DNA of 64,000 bases, taken from Serratia rubidaea (GTDB lineage: Bacteria; Pseudomonadota; Gammaproteobacteria; Enterobacterales; Enterobacteriaceae). The stretch is from the NCBI GenBank assembly GCA_901472405.1, contig LR590463.1:1-64000 (forward strand), read 5' to 3'. The notes under the pieces are model-generated. The model ran no database searches and was not told where the DNA came from. It was given only the letters and a program-made list of their open reading frames with translations. Position 1 is the first letter of the stretch, and the number at the start of each line of letters is the position of its first letter. Positions 20,591 to 29,156 of this stretch are shown here, piece after piece. Position numbers and translations under genes: made by a program.

Positions 20591-21157
20591 TCACCGCGTT
20601 TTGGGGTAGCAGAGACAGTCGGTGAGATGATCGTTCACCAGCCCGCTGGCCTGCATAAAGGCGTAGCAGATGGTGGAGCCGATAAACTTGAAGCCACGTT
20701 TTTTCAGCGCCTTCGACATGGCGTCCGACTGCGGCGTCTTGGCCGGCACCTGCCCCAGCTCGCGCCACTGATTCAGCTGCGGCCGGCCGTCGACAAAGCT
20801 CCAGATAAAGGTGACGAACTCCTCGCCGGCGGCCTGCATCGCCAGGTAGGCGCGGGCGTTGGTGATGATCGCCTCGATTTTGCCGCGGTGGCGGATGATG
20901 CCGGCGTCCTGCAGCAGTCGCTCCACGTCCTGCTCGGTCATGGCGGCAACCCGCTGCGGGTCGAAGTTATGGAAGGCGCGGCGGTAATTCTCGCGTTTTT
21001 TCAGCACGGTGATCCAGGAAAGCCCGGCCTGCTGGCCCTCCAGACACAGCATTTCAAACAGCTCGCGCGCGTCGGTGGTCGGCGCGCCCCACTCATGGTC
21101 GTGATAGGCCAGATACAGCGGATCGGCGGTCACCCAGCCGCAGCGTTGGTCAGTCAT
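20591..21157 (-). CDS. tag: DNA-3-methyladenine glycosylase I
   Basis: A base-excision repair enzyme removing 3-methyladenine from alkylated DNA, 188 aa. The structural zinc ligands known for E. coli Tag are present: Cys6 in QRCGW, His19 in YHDHEWG, and the C-terminal His and Cys in NDHLTDCLCY. The catalytic region LCLEGQQAGLSWITVL and the helix-hairpin-helix-like IIRHRGKIEAIITNA are intact. It is transcribed toward yiaD, as in E. coli. Confidence 0.94.
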   Translation of the reverse strand: MTDQRCGWVTADPLYLAYHDHEWGAPTTDARELFEMLCLEGQQAGLSWITVLKKRENYRRAFHNFDPQRVAAMTEQDVERLLQDAGIIRHRGKIEAIITNARAYLAMQAAGEEFVTFIWSFVDGRPQLNQWRELGQVPAKTPQSDAMSKALKKRGFKFIGSTICYAFMQASGLVNDHLTDCLCYPKTR

Positions 21158-21177
21158 GTAAGGCTCCTTTTACTGTG

Positions 21178-21305
21178 TATACCCGTCATACCTTAAGCTG
21201 CAGGTGCGTTGGCTACGCTCGGTCACCCGAATCACTGACCGGAGTCAGCGCATCGGGATTCTTCTCCTTGCCGCCTTGCTGCAGCGCGAATGATGTAGTG
21301 TATAT
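21178..21305. repeat. Dispersed intergenic palindromic repeat, copy A
   Basis: A 128-base element starting TATACCCGTCATACC and ending GAATGATGTAGTGTATAT. It matches copy B at 40941-41054 in the opposite orientation: both share TACCCGTCATAC, CTGCAGGTG, GTCACCCG, TTCTCCT, GCCGCCT and a final GTATA. It lies between the divergent tag and estA genes. It has no coding capacity, so it is a miniature, ERIC-like class of repeat; it is not the ERIC sequence itself. Confidence 0.7.
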
Positions 21306-21479
21306 ATTTACAGTTATCATTGCCCTAAACCGTACATCTGGCAAGTCTCTGATTGTTTTATTATCTGCGGCCTTGACGTAGGGGAAAAGCCGACAATATT
21401 TATAACAGTGCCGTGATAAAAGTGGTTAAAAAATGCGCGGGTTTTTTCTTTATCGTTACAGACTCCCAGGAGTCAATTC

Positions 21480-23468
21480 ATGCCTCTAAAAATAATGGGC
21501 GCTCCCGGCAGGGCAGCGCTGGCGGTGGCTTTAGTTCTCGGGCTGGCGGCGTCCGCCGCGGCCGCCGAGCGGGTGTACGTGTTCGGCGACAGCCTGAGCG
21601 ACAGCGGCAACAACGGGCGCTACACCTACGACGGCAGCCAGCATCCGCTGTATGACGAAGCGCTGGCGCAGCGTATCGGCGCGGCGCTGCTGGCGTCCGA
21701 TCTCGGCGGCGACAACTATGCGGCCGGCGGCGCGGTGGCGGTGCCGGCGCTGAATCCGGCGGACAATACTCAGGATCAGGTACAGCGCTATCTGAGCCAG
21801 ACCCACGGCCGCGCCGACGCCAATGGCCTGTATATCCACTGGATCGGCGGCAACGATCTGGCGGCGGCGGCGTTAAATCCGGCCAGCGCGCCGCAGGTCA
21901 GCTATACCAGCGCCGCCGCGGCGGCGCTGCAGGTGCGGTCGCTGCTGGATGCCGGCGCCGGCACGGTGATCGTGCCGACGGTGCCGAACATCGGCTTTAC
22001 CCCGCAGCTGATGGAAGTGATTGTGCAGCAGGCGCTGGCGCCGGTGCAGAACGCGGCGCTGCAGGCGGCCTATGCGGCGCTGAATGCGGTGGCGACGCCG
22101 GACGCCGCTTCGCGGCAGCAGGCGATTCACCGGGCGCTGAGCGCGGCGGCGCAGCAGGGCAGCAGCGACCCGCAGATGCAGCAGGCGATCGCCGCGCAGC
22201 TGATCGCCGCCTATGACAGCCTGAGCGCGCAGGCGGGCCAGCTGACCGACTTCTACAACCGCAGCGAGGACCAGCTGCTGGCGCAGGGCGGCGGCAACAT
22301 CGTGCGCGCCGACGTCAACCGGCTGTTTGGCGAGGTGATCGCCAATCCGCAGCAGTTCGGCTTCAGCAATACCGCCGGCATGGCGTGTCCGGCCGGCGTA
22401 TCGTCGGCGGTATGCCGCTCCGCGACGCCCGGCTTTAACGACGGCCAGGCCTTCCTGTTCGCCGACCATTTCCACCCCAGCCCGCAGGCGCATCTGCTGA
22501 TCGCCGATTACATTCAGGCGGTGCTGGACGGCCCGGCGCAGGCGGCGGCGCTGACGCAGGCGACGGCGGCGATGGCGCGCGACAGCCGCGCCACCCTCGA
22601 CAGCCGTTTTCAGCAGCTGCGCAGCGGCGGCAACCCGCAGGGAGCGCTGGGAATATTCGGCGGCTATGCCGGGCAGCATTATGACTATGCCGACAATAAA
22701 GCGGCCGGCGACGGCAACGCCACCACCCACAACCTGACGCTGGGGGTGGATTACCAGCTGACGGACCGCTGGCTGATCGGCGCGCTGATCTCCGGCGCCA
22801 ATGACGATCAGCAGCCCTCCAGCCGCTATGACTACCAGGCGCGCGGCGTGCTGTTTTCCGCCTTTACCTCGCTGGACGTGTTTGAGCACGGCTGGGTGAA
22901 CGCCGATCTGCACTACGCCAGGCTGGATTACGACGATATTCGCCGCAGCGTGCAGCTTGGCCCGCTGACGCGCAGCGAAACCGGCTCGACCTCCGGCAAA
23001 CAGTGGGGCGCGCGCGTCACCGCCGGCTATGACTTCCCGCTGACCTCAAGTCTGAGCACCGGGCCGATGGCGCAGTTTGCCTGGGACTACAGCAACGTTT
23101 CCGGCTATAGCGAAGACGGCAACGACAGCACCGCCATGCGCTTTAACGACCAGACCTACCATTCGCAGATCGGCGCGCTGGGCTGGCGGCTGGACAGCAA
23201 CCTCGGCGTGATTAACCCGTATGCCGAGATCAGCTATCAGCATCAGTTCGGCGACGAGGTGTACCGCGCCGGCGGCGGCCTGAAGTCGACCTCAACCTCG
23301 TTTACCCGCGATGCCGCCGGCCAGGATAAAAACTGGGTCGACGTCACGCTGGGGGCCAATCTGCCGCTGAACGACCGGGTGGCGGCGTTCGCCACCGTCT
23401 CGCAGACCGGCGGCCTGAGCAGCGGCGAACAGGTGATGTACAACGTCGGCGTCAGCGCCCGCTTTTAA
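21480..23468 (+). CDS. estA: GDSL esterase/lipase autotransporter EstA
   Basis: A 662-aa type V autotransporter esterase displayed on the cell surface. The signal peptide spans about residues 1-29 (ALAVALVLGLAASAAAA). The SGNH hydrolase passenger has the nucleophile motif FGDSLSDSGNN (Ser38), the block III asparagine in WIGGNDL and the catalytic Asp-His pair in FADHFHPSPQ near residue 330. The C-terminal beta-barrel occupies about residues 390-662 and ends in phenylalanine (VGVSARF), as outer-membrane proteins do. Homologues in Serratia liquefaciens and Pseudomonas hydrolyse short-chain esters. Its TAA stop shares TTAA with the stop of the convergent transporter. Confidence 0.92.
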   Translation: MPLKIMGAPGRAALAVALVLGLAASAAAAERVYVFGDSLSDSGNNGRYTYDGSQHPLYDEALAQRIGAALLASDLGGDNYAAGGAVAVPALNPADNTQDQVQRYLSQTHGRADANGLYIHWIGGNDLAAAALNPASAPQVSYTSAAAAALQVRSLLDAGAGTVIVPTVPNIGFTPQLMEVIVQQALAPVQNAALQAAYAALNAVATPDAASRQQAIHRALSAAAQQGSSDPQMQQAIAAQLIAAYDSLSAQAGQLTDFYNRSEDQLLAQGGGNIVRADVNRLFGEVIANPQQFGFSNTAGMACPAGVSSAVCRSATPGFNDGQAFLFADHFHPSPQAHLLIADYIQAVLDGPAQAAALTQATAAMARDSRATLDSRFQQLRSGGNPQGALGIFGGYAGQHYDYADNKAAGDGNATTHNLTLGVDYQLTDRWLIGALISGANDDQQPSSRYDYQARGVLFSAFTSLDVFEHGWVNADLHYARLDYDDIRRSVQLGPLTRSETGSTSGKQWGARVTAGYDFPLTSSLSTGPMAQFAWDYSNVSGYSEDGNDSTAMRFNDQTYHSQIGALGWRLDSNLGVINPYAEISYQHQFGDEVYRAGGGLKSTSTSFTRDAAGQDKNWVDVTLGANLPLNDRVAAFATVSQTGGLSSGEQVMYNVGVSARF

Positions 23469-24802
23469 TGCGCCTGGCGCGGCGCTTCGCCGCGCGTTGC
23501 GGGCAGCGGGGCGCGGCCGGCGATTTTCTTCTCCGGCTGCAGCCGGGTCATGCACAGCATGCTGCAGAAAGAGACCAGCGCGGTGGCGAAGAACATCGCG
23601 CCGTAGCCGTGCTGCTGCGCCAGCCAGCCGCTGAGCATCGGCGCGCTGATTGACGCCAGATTGGCGATGGCCAGCGTGATGCCGCTGTAGGCCCCGACCG
23701 ACGCTTTCGGCGTCACGTCCAGCACTACCGACCAGTAGACATTGTTCACCAGCGCGTTCAGCGCATTACCCAGCGTCATCAGCGCAATAATCGCCGCGGG
23801 CGACTGCATAAACGGGATCAGCAGGAAGCAGCCGGCGGTCAGCAGCAGCGTGACGGCGGCAAACCGGTTGCGCGCCAGCCGCAGATTACCGCTGCGCGCC
23901 AGCAGCGCATCGGAGATGCGTCCGCCGAGCAGCACGGTGAAGCAGGCGCCGCTCCACGGGATCATCGCCACGTACCACAGGGCGTGCAGGTCGTAATGGA
24001 AGCTGTCCTGCAGGTATTTCGGCCCCCAGGTGACCAGCACGAAGGTGACATACAGAAAGGAAAAGTAGCCCAGCGCGTTGAACACCAGGGTGCGGTTGGT
24101 GAAAAACGCCCGCCACGGCAGCGGCGTTTGATGGTCGTCATCTTCCTGACGATCGCCGCCAATCACCGCCAGTTCGGCGGCGTTAACCTTCGGATGCTGT
24201 TCCGGCGTATCGGTAAAGCAGGCGGCGAACAGCAAAATCGCCAGCAGCGAGAACAGCCCGAGCAGCATAAACATGCTGCGCCAGTCGTCGGTCAGCAACA
24301 GCAGCCCGACCGCCAGCGGCGCGGTCAGCAGCGAGCCGATCTGCGTGCTCAGCAGCCCGATGCCCAGCGCGAAGCCGCGCTCTTTGCGCGGCGACCAGTG
24401 GCCGATGGTTTTATTCATCAGCGCGTAGGCCGGACCTTCGGCAAAGCCGAACAGGATGCGCAGGGCGGCGAAACCCATCAGCGCGGAGCCGCCGAACAGC
24501 GCGACGCCCAGCTCACCCGCCCAGGCGGTGGCGATCTCCAGCAGCGACCACAGCGCGCCGGCCAGCAGCCAGACTTTTTTGCTGCCGACGCGGTCGGCCA
24601 GAACGCCGCCGCACAGCGAGCCGAGCAGATAGCCGAAGCCGAAATAGCCCAGCACCGCCCCCAGCTGGGTCTTGTTGAAGCCGAACTCGCGGGCGATGTC
24701 GTTGGCGGCGAACGACAGCGCGCCGCGATCGACGTAGTTAATCAGCGCGATAAAAAACATCATGGCGAAAATGCGGTAGCGATAGCGACTGTCTGCCTGC
24801 AT
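23465..24802 (-). CDS. MFS transporter, ACS family (sugar-acid type)
   Basis: A 12-helix major facilitator of 445 aa. TM1 contains [12 protein letters not shown], the anion:cation symporter signature, and the loop after TM2 is [13 protein letters not shown]5 and TM6 flank a long acidic loop ([10 protein letters not shown]). Relatives carry hexuronates, glucarate or galactarate; the substrate cannot be read here. It is monocistronic and convergent with estA, the two stops sharing TTAA at 23465-23468. Ribosome site AGGAGG precedes the ATG. Confidence 0.8.
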   Translation of the reverse strand: MQADSRYRYRIFAMMFFIALINYVDRGALSFAANDIAREFGFNKTQLGAVLGYFGFGYLLGSLCGGVLADRVGSKKVWLLAGALWSLLEIATAWAGELGVALFGGSALMGFAALRILFGFAEGPAYALMNKTIGHWSPRKERGFALGIGLLSTQIGSLLTAPLAVGLLLLTDDWRSMFMLLGLFSLLAILLFAACFTDTPEQHPKVNAAELAVIGGDRQEDDDHQTPLPWRAFFTNRTLVFNALGYFSFLYVTFVLVTWGPKYLQDSFHYDLHALWYVAMIPWSGACFTVLLGGRISDALLARSGNLRLARNRFAAVTLLLTAGCFLLIPFMQSPAAIIALMTLGNALNALVNNVYWSVVLDVTPKASVGAYSGITLAIANLASISAPMLSGWLAQQHGYGAMFFATALVSFCSMLCMTRLQPEKKIAGRAPLPATRGEAPRQAH

Positions 24803-25080
24803 GGCATAACCTCCTGAGCGTGGGAAACCTCAGGCAGCGAGCAAGATTGGTGCCAGCCGTGGCGACAGACGGCGCAGCGCGCGCCGGCTGCGGCGCGGGC
24901 GGGTGCTGTGCGGCAGCAGAAAATGCGCTTTCAGCGCGCCGATGCGCCGTGTTGGTGCGCAAAACGCGTTTTTTGCACGCTGATTTACACCGGAGGCCGG
25001 ATTCTGGCTGTATATCTTACGGTCAACGGGTATACTGGCCCATTCCATCTAAATCCACTTGTATCGCGTGCGAATCTAAC

Positions 25081-25997
25081 ATGCAAAAGTTTGATACCAA
25101 GACCTTTCAGGGCCTGATCCTGACACTGCAGGACTATTGGGCGCGCCAGGGCTGCACCATTGTTCAACCATTGGACATGGAAGTCGGCGCGGGTACCTCT
25201 CACCCTATGACCTGCCTGCGTGCGCTGGGTCCAGAGCCGATGGCCTCCCGCCTATGTGCAGCCGTCCCGCCGTCCGACCGACGGCCGCTACGGTGAAAAC
25301 CCGAACCGCCTGCAACACTACTACCAATTCCAGGTGGTGATTAAGCCGTCACCGGACAATATTCAGGAACTGTACCTGGGCTCGCTGAAAGAGCTGGGTC
25401 TGGATCCGACCATTCACGATATCCGCTTCGTGGAAGACAACTGGGAAAAACCCGACGCTCGGCGCCTGGGGCCTGGGCTGGGAAGTATGGCTGAACGGCA
25501 TGGAAGTGACCCAGTTCACCTACTTCCAGCAGGTCGGCGGCCTGGAGTGCAAGCCGGTCACCGGCGAGATCACCTACGGTCTGGAGCGTCTGGCAATGTA
25601 TATCCAGGGCGTGGACAGCGTGTACGATCTGGTGTGGAGCAACGGCCCGCTGGGCGTGACCACCTACGGCGACGTGTTCCATCAGAACGAAGTGGAGCAG
25701 TCGACCTACAACTTTGAATACGCCGACGTGGATTTCCTGTTCAGCTGCTTTGAGCAGTATGAGAAAGAAGCGCAGCAGCTGCTGGCGCTGGAAAAACCGC
25801 TGCCGCTGCCGGCCTATGAGCGCATTCTGAAGGCAGGGCACACCTTCAACCTGCTGGACGCGCGCAAGGCGATCTCCGTCACCGAGCGCCAGCGCTATAT
25901 TCTGCGCATCCGCACGCTGACCAAAGCCGTGGCGGAAGCCTACTACGCCTCCCGCGAGGCGCTGGGCTTCCCGATGTGTAAAAAGAACGAGAACTAA
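25081..25997 (+). CDS. glyQ: Glycyl-tRNA synthetase alpha subunit, two apparent frameshifts
   Basis: The catalytic alpha chain of the alpha2-beta2 glycyl-tRNA synthetase. It begins [20 protein letters not shown] and ends [18 protein letters not shown]. The corrected length is 304 aa (E. coli 303). The frame breaks twice: one extra C in CCC at 25247-25249 (expected MetAlaSerAlaTyrValGln) and one extra A in the run at 25446-25450 (expected TrpGluAsnProThrLeuGly). Both flanks of each break are collinear with E. coli GlyQ. The gene is essential, so these are taken as sequence errors. glyS follows 9 bases after the stop. Confidence 0.94.
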
Positions 25998-26006
25998 GAG
26001 GCAGCC

Positions 26007-28076
26007 ATGACTCAACAGACTTTCCTGGTGGAAATCGGCACGGAAGAGCTGCCGCCGAAGGCTCTTCGTTCACTGGCGGAATCCTTTGCCGCCAACTTCA
26101 GCGCCGAACTGGACAACGCCAACCTTGAGCACGGTGAAGTCAGCTGGTTTGCCGCACCGCGCCGTCTGGCGCTGAAAGTGGCCAACCTGAGCGCGGCGCA
26201 GGCCGATCGTGAAGTTGAAAAGCGCGGCCCGGCGATTGCGCAGGCGTTCGACGCCGAAGGCAAGCCGAGCAAAGCGGCCGAAGGCTGGGCGCGCGGCTGC
26301 GGCATCAGCGTCGATCAGGCCGAGCGTCTGAAGACCGACAAAGGCGAATGGCTGCTGTACCGCGCGCTGGTGAAAGGCCAGTCCGCACAGCAGCTGCTGG
26401 CGGAAATGGTCAGCAACGCGCTGGCCAGGCTGCCGGTGCCGAAGCTGATGCGCTGGGGCGACCAGGAGACCCAGTTCGTGCGTCCGGTGCACACCGTGAC
26501 CATGCTGCTGGGCGATGAGCTGATTCCGGGCACCGTGCTGGGCATCGACTCGGCGCGCACCGTACGCGGCCACCGCTTTATGGGCGAGCCGGCGTTCACC
26601 CTCGATAACGCCGACCAGTACCCGCAGGTGCTGCAGGAGCGCGGCAAAGTGGTGGCGGACTACGAAGCGCGCAAGGCGATCATCAAGCGTGACGCCGAGC
26701 TGGCGGCGCAGCAGATTGGCGGCAAGGCCGATCTGAGCGACAGCCTGCTGGAAGAAGTGGCGTCGCTGGTGGAGTGGCCGGTGGTGCTGACGGCGAAGTT
26801 CGAGGAGAAATTCCTGGCGGTGCCGGCGGAAGCGCTGGTGTACACCATGAAGGGCGACCAGAAGTACTTCCCGGTGTATGACGCCGCGGGCAAACTGCTG
26901 CCGAACTTTATCTTCGTCGCCAATATCGAATCGAAAGATCCGCAGCAAATCATCGCCGGTAACGAGAAGGTGGTGCGCCCGCGCCTGGCGGACGCCGAGT
27001 TCTTCTTCAACACCGACCGTAAACAGCGTCTGGAAGACAACCTGCCGCGGCTGGACAGCGTGCTGTTCCAGAAGCAGCTGGGCACCCTGCGCGACAAGAC
27101 CGACCGCATTCAGGCGCTGGCGGGCTGGATTGCCGGCCAGATCGGCGCCGACGTCAACCACGCCACCCGCGCCGGCCTGCTGTCGAAGTGCGACCTGATG
27201 ACCAATATGGTGTTTGAGTTTACCGACACCCAGGGCGTGATGGGCATGCACTATGCGCGTCACGACGGCGAGGCGGAAGACGTGGCGGTCGCGCTGAACG
27301 AGCAGTACCAGCCGCGCTTTGCCGGCGATGCGCTGCCGCAGTCGCTGGTGGCCTGTTCGCTGGCGATTGCCGACAAGATGGACACCCTGGCGGGCATCTT
27401 CGGCATCGGCCAGCATCCGAAAGGCGACAAAGACCCGTTTGCGCTGCGTCGCGCGGCGCTGGGCGTGCTGCGCATCATCGTTGAGAAGAACCTGCCGCTG
27501 GATCTGCAGACCCTGACCGAAGAGGCGGTGCGCCTGTACGGTAGCAAGCTGACCAACGCCAAGGTGGTGGATGAGGTGGTGGACTTTATGCTGGGCCGCT
27601 TCCGCGCCTGGTATCAGGAAGAAGGCCACGCGGTCGACACCATCCAGGCGGTGCTGGCGCGTCGTCCGACCAAACCGGCGGACTTTGACGCCCGCGTGAA
27701 GGCGGTGAGCCACTTCCGCACGCTGGACGAAGCGGCGGCGCTGGCGGCGGCGAACAAGCGCGTCTCCAACATTCTGGCCAAATCGACCGACACCCTGTTC
27801 GATCAGGTGCGCGCGTCGGTGCTGAAAGAGCCGGCGGAGCTGAAGCTGGCGACTCACCTGGTGGTGCTGCGCGACAAGCTGCAGCCGTACTTCGCCGAAG
27901 GCCGCTACCAGGAAGCGCTGGTGGAGCTGGCGGCGCTGCGTGAAACCGTCGACGAGTTCTTCGAAAGCGTGATGGTGATGGCGGAAGATGAAGAGGTGCG
28001 CGTTAACCGTCTGACGCTGCTGAGCAAACTGCGTGAGCTGTTCCTGCAGGTGGCGGATATTTCCGTCCTGCAATAA
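26007..28076 (+). CDS. glyS: Glycyl-tRNA synthetase beta subunit
   Basis: The tRNA-recognising beta chain of glycyl-tRNA synthetase, 689 aa, the same as E. coli. It begins [20 protein letters not shown], has the HD-like central segment with MHYARHDGE and ends with an anticodon-binding DALR-like region ([19 protein letters not shown]). It lies 9 bases after glyQ in one operon. The frame is intact. Confidence 0.96.
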   Translation: MTQQTFLVEIGTEELPPKALRSLAESFAANFSAELDNANLEHGEVSWFAAPRRLALKVANLSAAQADREVEKRGPAIAQAFDAEGKPSKAAEGWARGCGISVDQAERLKTDKGEWLLYRALVKGQSAQQLLAEMVSNALARLPVPKLMRWGDQETQFVRPVHTVTMLLGDELIPGTVLGIDSARTVRGHRFMGEPAFTLDNADQYPQVLQERGKVVADYEARKAIIKRDAELAAQQIGGKADLSDSLLEEVASLVEWPVVLTAKFEEKFLAVPAEALVYTMKGDQKYFPVYDAAGKLLPNFIFVANIESKDPQQIIAGNEKVVRPRLADAEFFFNTDRKQRLEDNLPRLDSVLFQKQLGTLRDKTDRIQALAGWIAGQIGADVNHATRAGLLSKCDLMTNMVFEFTDTQGVMGMHYARHDGEAEDVAVALNEQYQPRFAGDALPQSLVACSLAIADKMDTLAGIFGIGQHPKGDKDPFALRRAALGVLRIIVEKNLPLDLQTLTEEAVRLYGSKLTNAKVVDEVVDFMLGRFRAWYQEEGHAVDTIQAVLARRPTKPADFDARVKAVSHFRTLDEAAALAAANKRVSNILAKSTDTLFDQVRASVLKEPAELKLATHLVVLRDKLQPYFAEGRYQEALVELAALRETVDEFFESVMVMAEDEEVRVNRLTLLSKLRELFLQVADISVLQ

Positions 28077-28390
28077 GCCCGTGCGGTGAGAAATTAAGGC
28101 GCCTGCGGGCGTCTGCAGACTGCTGACCAAGCCGGTTATTAGGGAGAGCGTGGCGATGGGGTCGTAGCGGCGTAAGCCGCCGAAGCGCCCCTCGTTACGC
28201 TAGGCCCGGGTATCTCGATCTATCAGGCGGTTTTGCCATTAACCTTAAAGGCGCCTGCGGGCGCCTTTTTTACGCCGCTTGCCGCGGGAATCGGCAAAGC
28301 GCGGGCAGTTGATCTATTCTTAAAGTCGCAGGGAGCGGCAACAGGCAGGAAGCTGATGAAAAGACACGTTTATCACGGGAGTTATTTCAC
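28077..28390 (+). other. glyS-yiaF intergenic region with a duplicated terminator arm and a central hairpin
   Basis: 314 bases without a gene. TTAAGGCGCCTGCGGGCG at 28094-28111 recurs as TTAAAGGCGCCTGCGGGCG at 28245-28263. Only the second copy is completed by the T run of a terminator. Between them a stable hairpin occupies 28158-28191 (outer GGGG/CCCC, inner GCGGC-GTAA-GCCGC). The layout looks like a terminator whose 5' part was duplicated around an inserted structured element, or a small RNA that ends at the 28248-28271 terminator. No ribosome site or open frame fits. Confidence 0.5.
28248..28271 (+). terminator. Rho-independent terminator downstream of glyS
   Basis: Perfect stem AAGGCGCC with GGCGCCTT and loop TGCG, followed by TTTT. 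It lies about 170 bases after glyS and 120 bases before yiaF. Confidence 0.9.
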
Positions 28391-29113
28391 ATGGCGGTAG
28401 GGACTCAGAGCAAGGGCGTGATGCGCTGGTTGGCGCCGATCGTAGCGTTGTTGGTGGTGATGCAGCTGGCTGGCTGCGGCGATAAAGAGCCGGAGCAGCG
28501 CAAGGCATTTATCGACTATCTGCAAAACACCGTAATGCGCAGCGGCGCGAAAATACCGACGCTGAGCGAAGACCAGAAGCAGAAGTTCGGCAACTATGCC
28601 GGCGATTACGCGATTTTAGTCGCATTTTCACAGCAATTAAATAAATCCGTCGACGCCAGCCTGACGCCGGCTATCGATCAGGTGAGCCAGATCCGCACCG
28701 CGCAGGACTATATCGGCAAGCGCGACGGGCTGCAGCAGTCGATTGGCGCGCTCAACCTGCTGGGGCAGCAGATACAGACCGCCAAGTCGCAGGCGGACAG
28801 CGCCAGGGCGGCGCTGAAGCAGCCGGACGATCTGAAGGCGGTGTATAACCAGGCCTACGACAAAATCGTTACCGCGCCGGCCAATGCGCTGATGCCGACC
28901 ATCCCGGCCGCCGCCGGCTTTATCCAGGAGCTGGTGCAGGTGGGCGACTTCCTGCAGGCGCAGGGGAATCAGGTCAGCTTTAACAACGGCGGCGTGCAGT
29001 TCCGCAATCAGCAGCAGGTCGCGCAGTACAACGCCATGATGACCAATCTGGCGGCCAAGCAGCAGGACCTGCAAAACGCGCAGAAGACCCTCAATGAGGT
29101 GGTGATGCGCTAA
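28391..29113 (+). CDS. yiaF: YiaF, DUF3053 family lipoprotein
   Basis: A predicted lipoprotein of 240 aa. The signal segment VALLVVMQLAGC places the lipidated cysteine at 29, followed by GDKEPEQRKAFIDYL. The rest is helical, with glutamine-rich coiled-coil-like stretches (NLLGQQIQTAKSQADSARAA and the C-terminal NLAAKQQDLQNAQKTL). The E. coli homologue YiaF has no known function. It is transcribed alone and converges on adhE. Confidence 0.8.
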   Translation: MAVGTQSKGVMRWLAPIVALLVVMQLAGCGDKEPEQRKAFIDYLQNTVMRSGAKIPTLSEDQKQKFGNYAGDYAILVAFSQQLNKSVDASLTPAIDQVSQIRTAQDYIGKRDGLQQSIGALNLLGQQIQTAKSQADSARAALKQPDDLKAVYNQAYDKIVTAPANALMPTIPAAAGFIQELVQVGDFLQAQGNQVSFNNGGVQFRNQQQVAQYNAMMTNLAAKQQDLQNAQKTLNEVVMR

Positions 29114-29117
29114 ACCT

Positions 29118-29156
29118 GCCGGACGTGCGCCCTGACGTAAGCAGGGCGCATTCCGG
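29118..29156. terminator. Bidirectional terminator between yiaF and adhE
   Basis: Core stem TGCGCCCTG (29126-29134) with CAGGGCGCA (29142-29150), extended by outer pairing of GCCGG with CCGG. It lies between the convergent yiaF and adhE stops. Confidence 0.7.

Noticed and set aside
26070..28130. 686-codon minus-strand open frame
   Set aside because: Antisense shadow of glyS; composition-driven, no motif, no ribosome site. The same applies to minus 3735-5747 opposite gyrB and minus 52863-54863 opposite vgrG.
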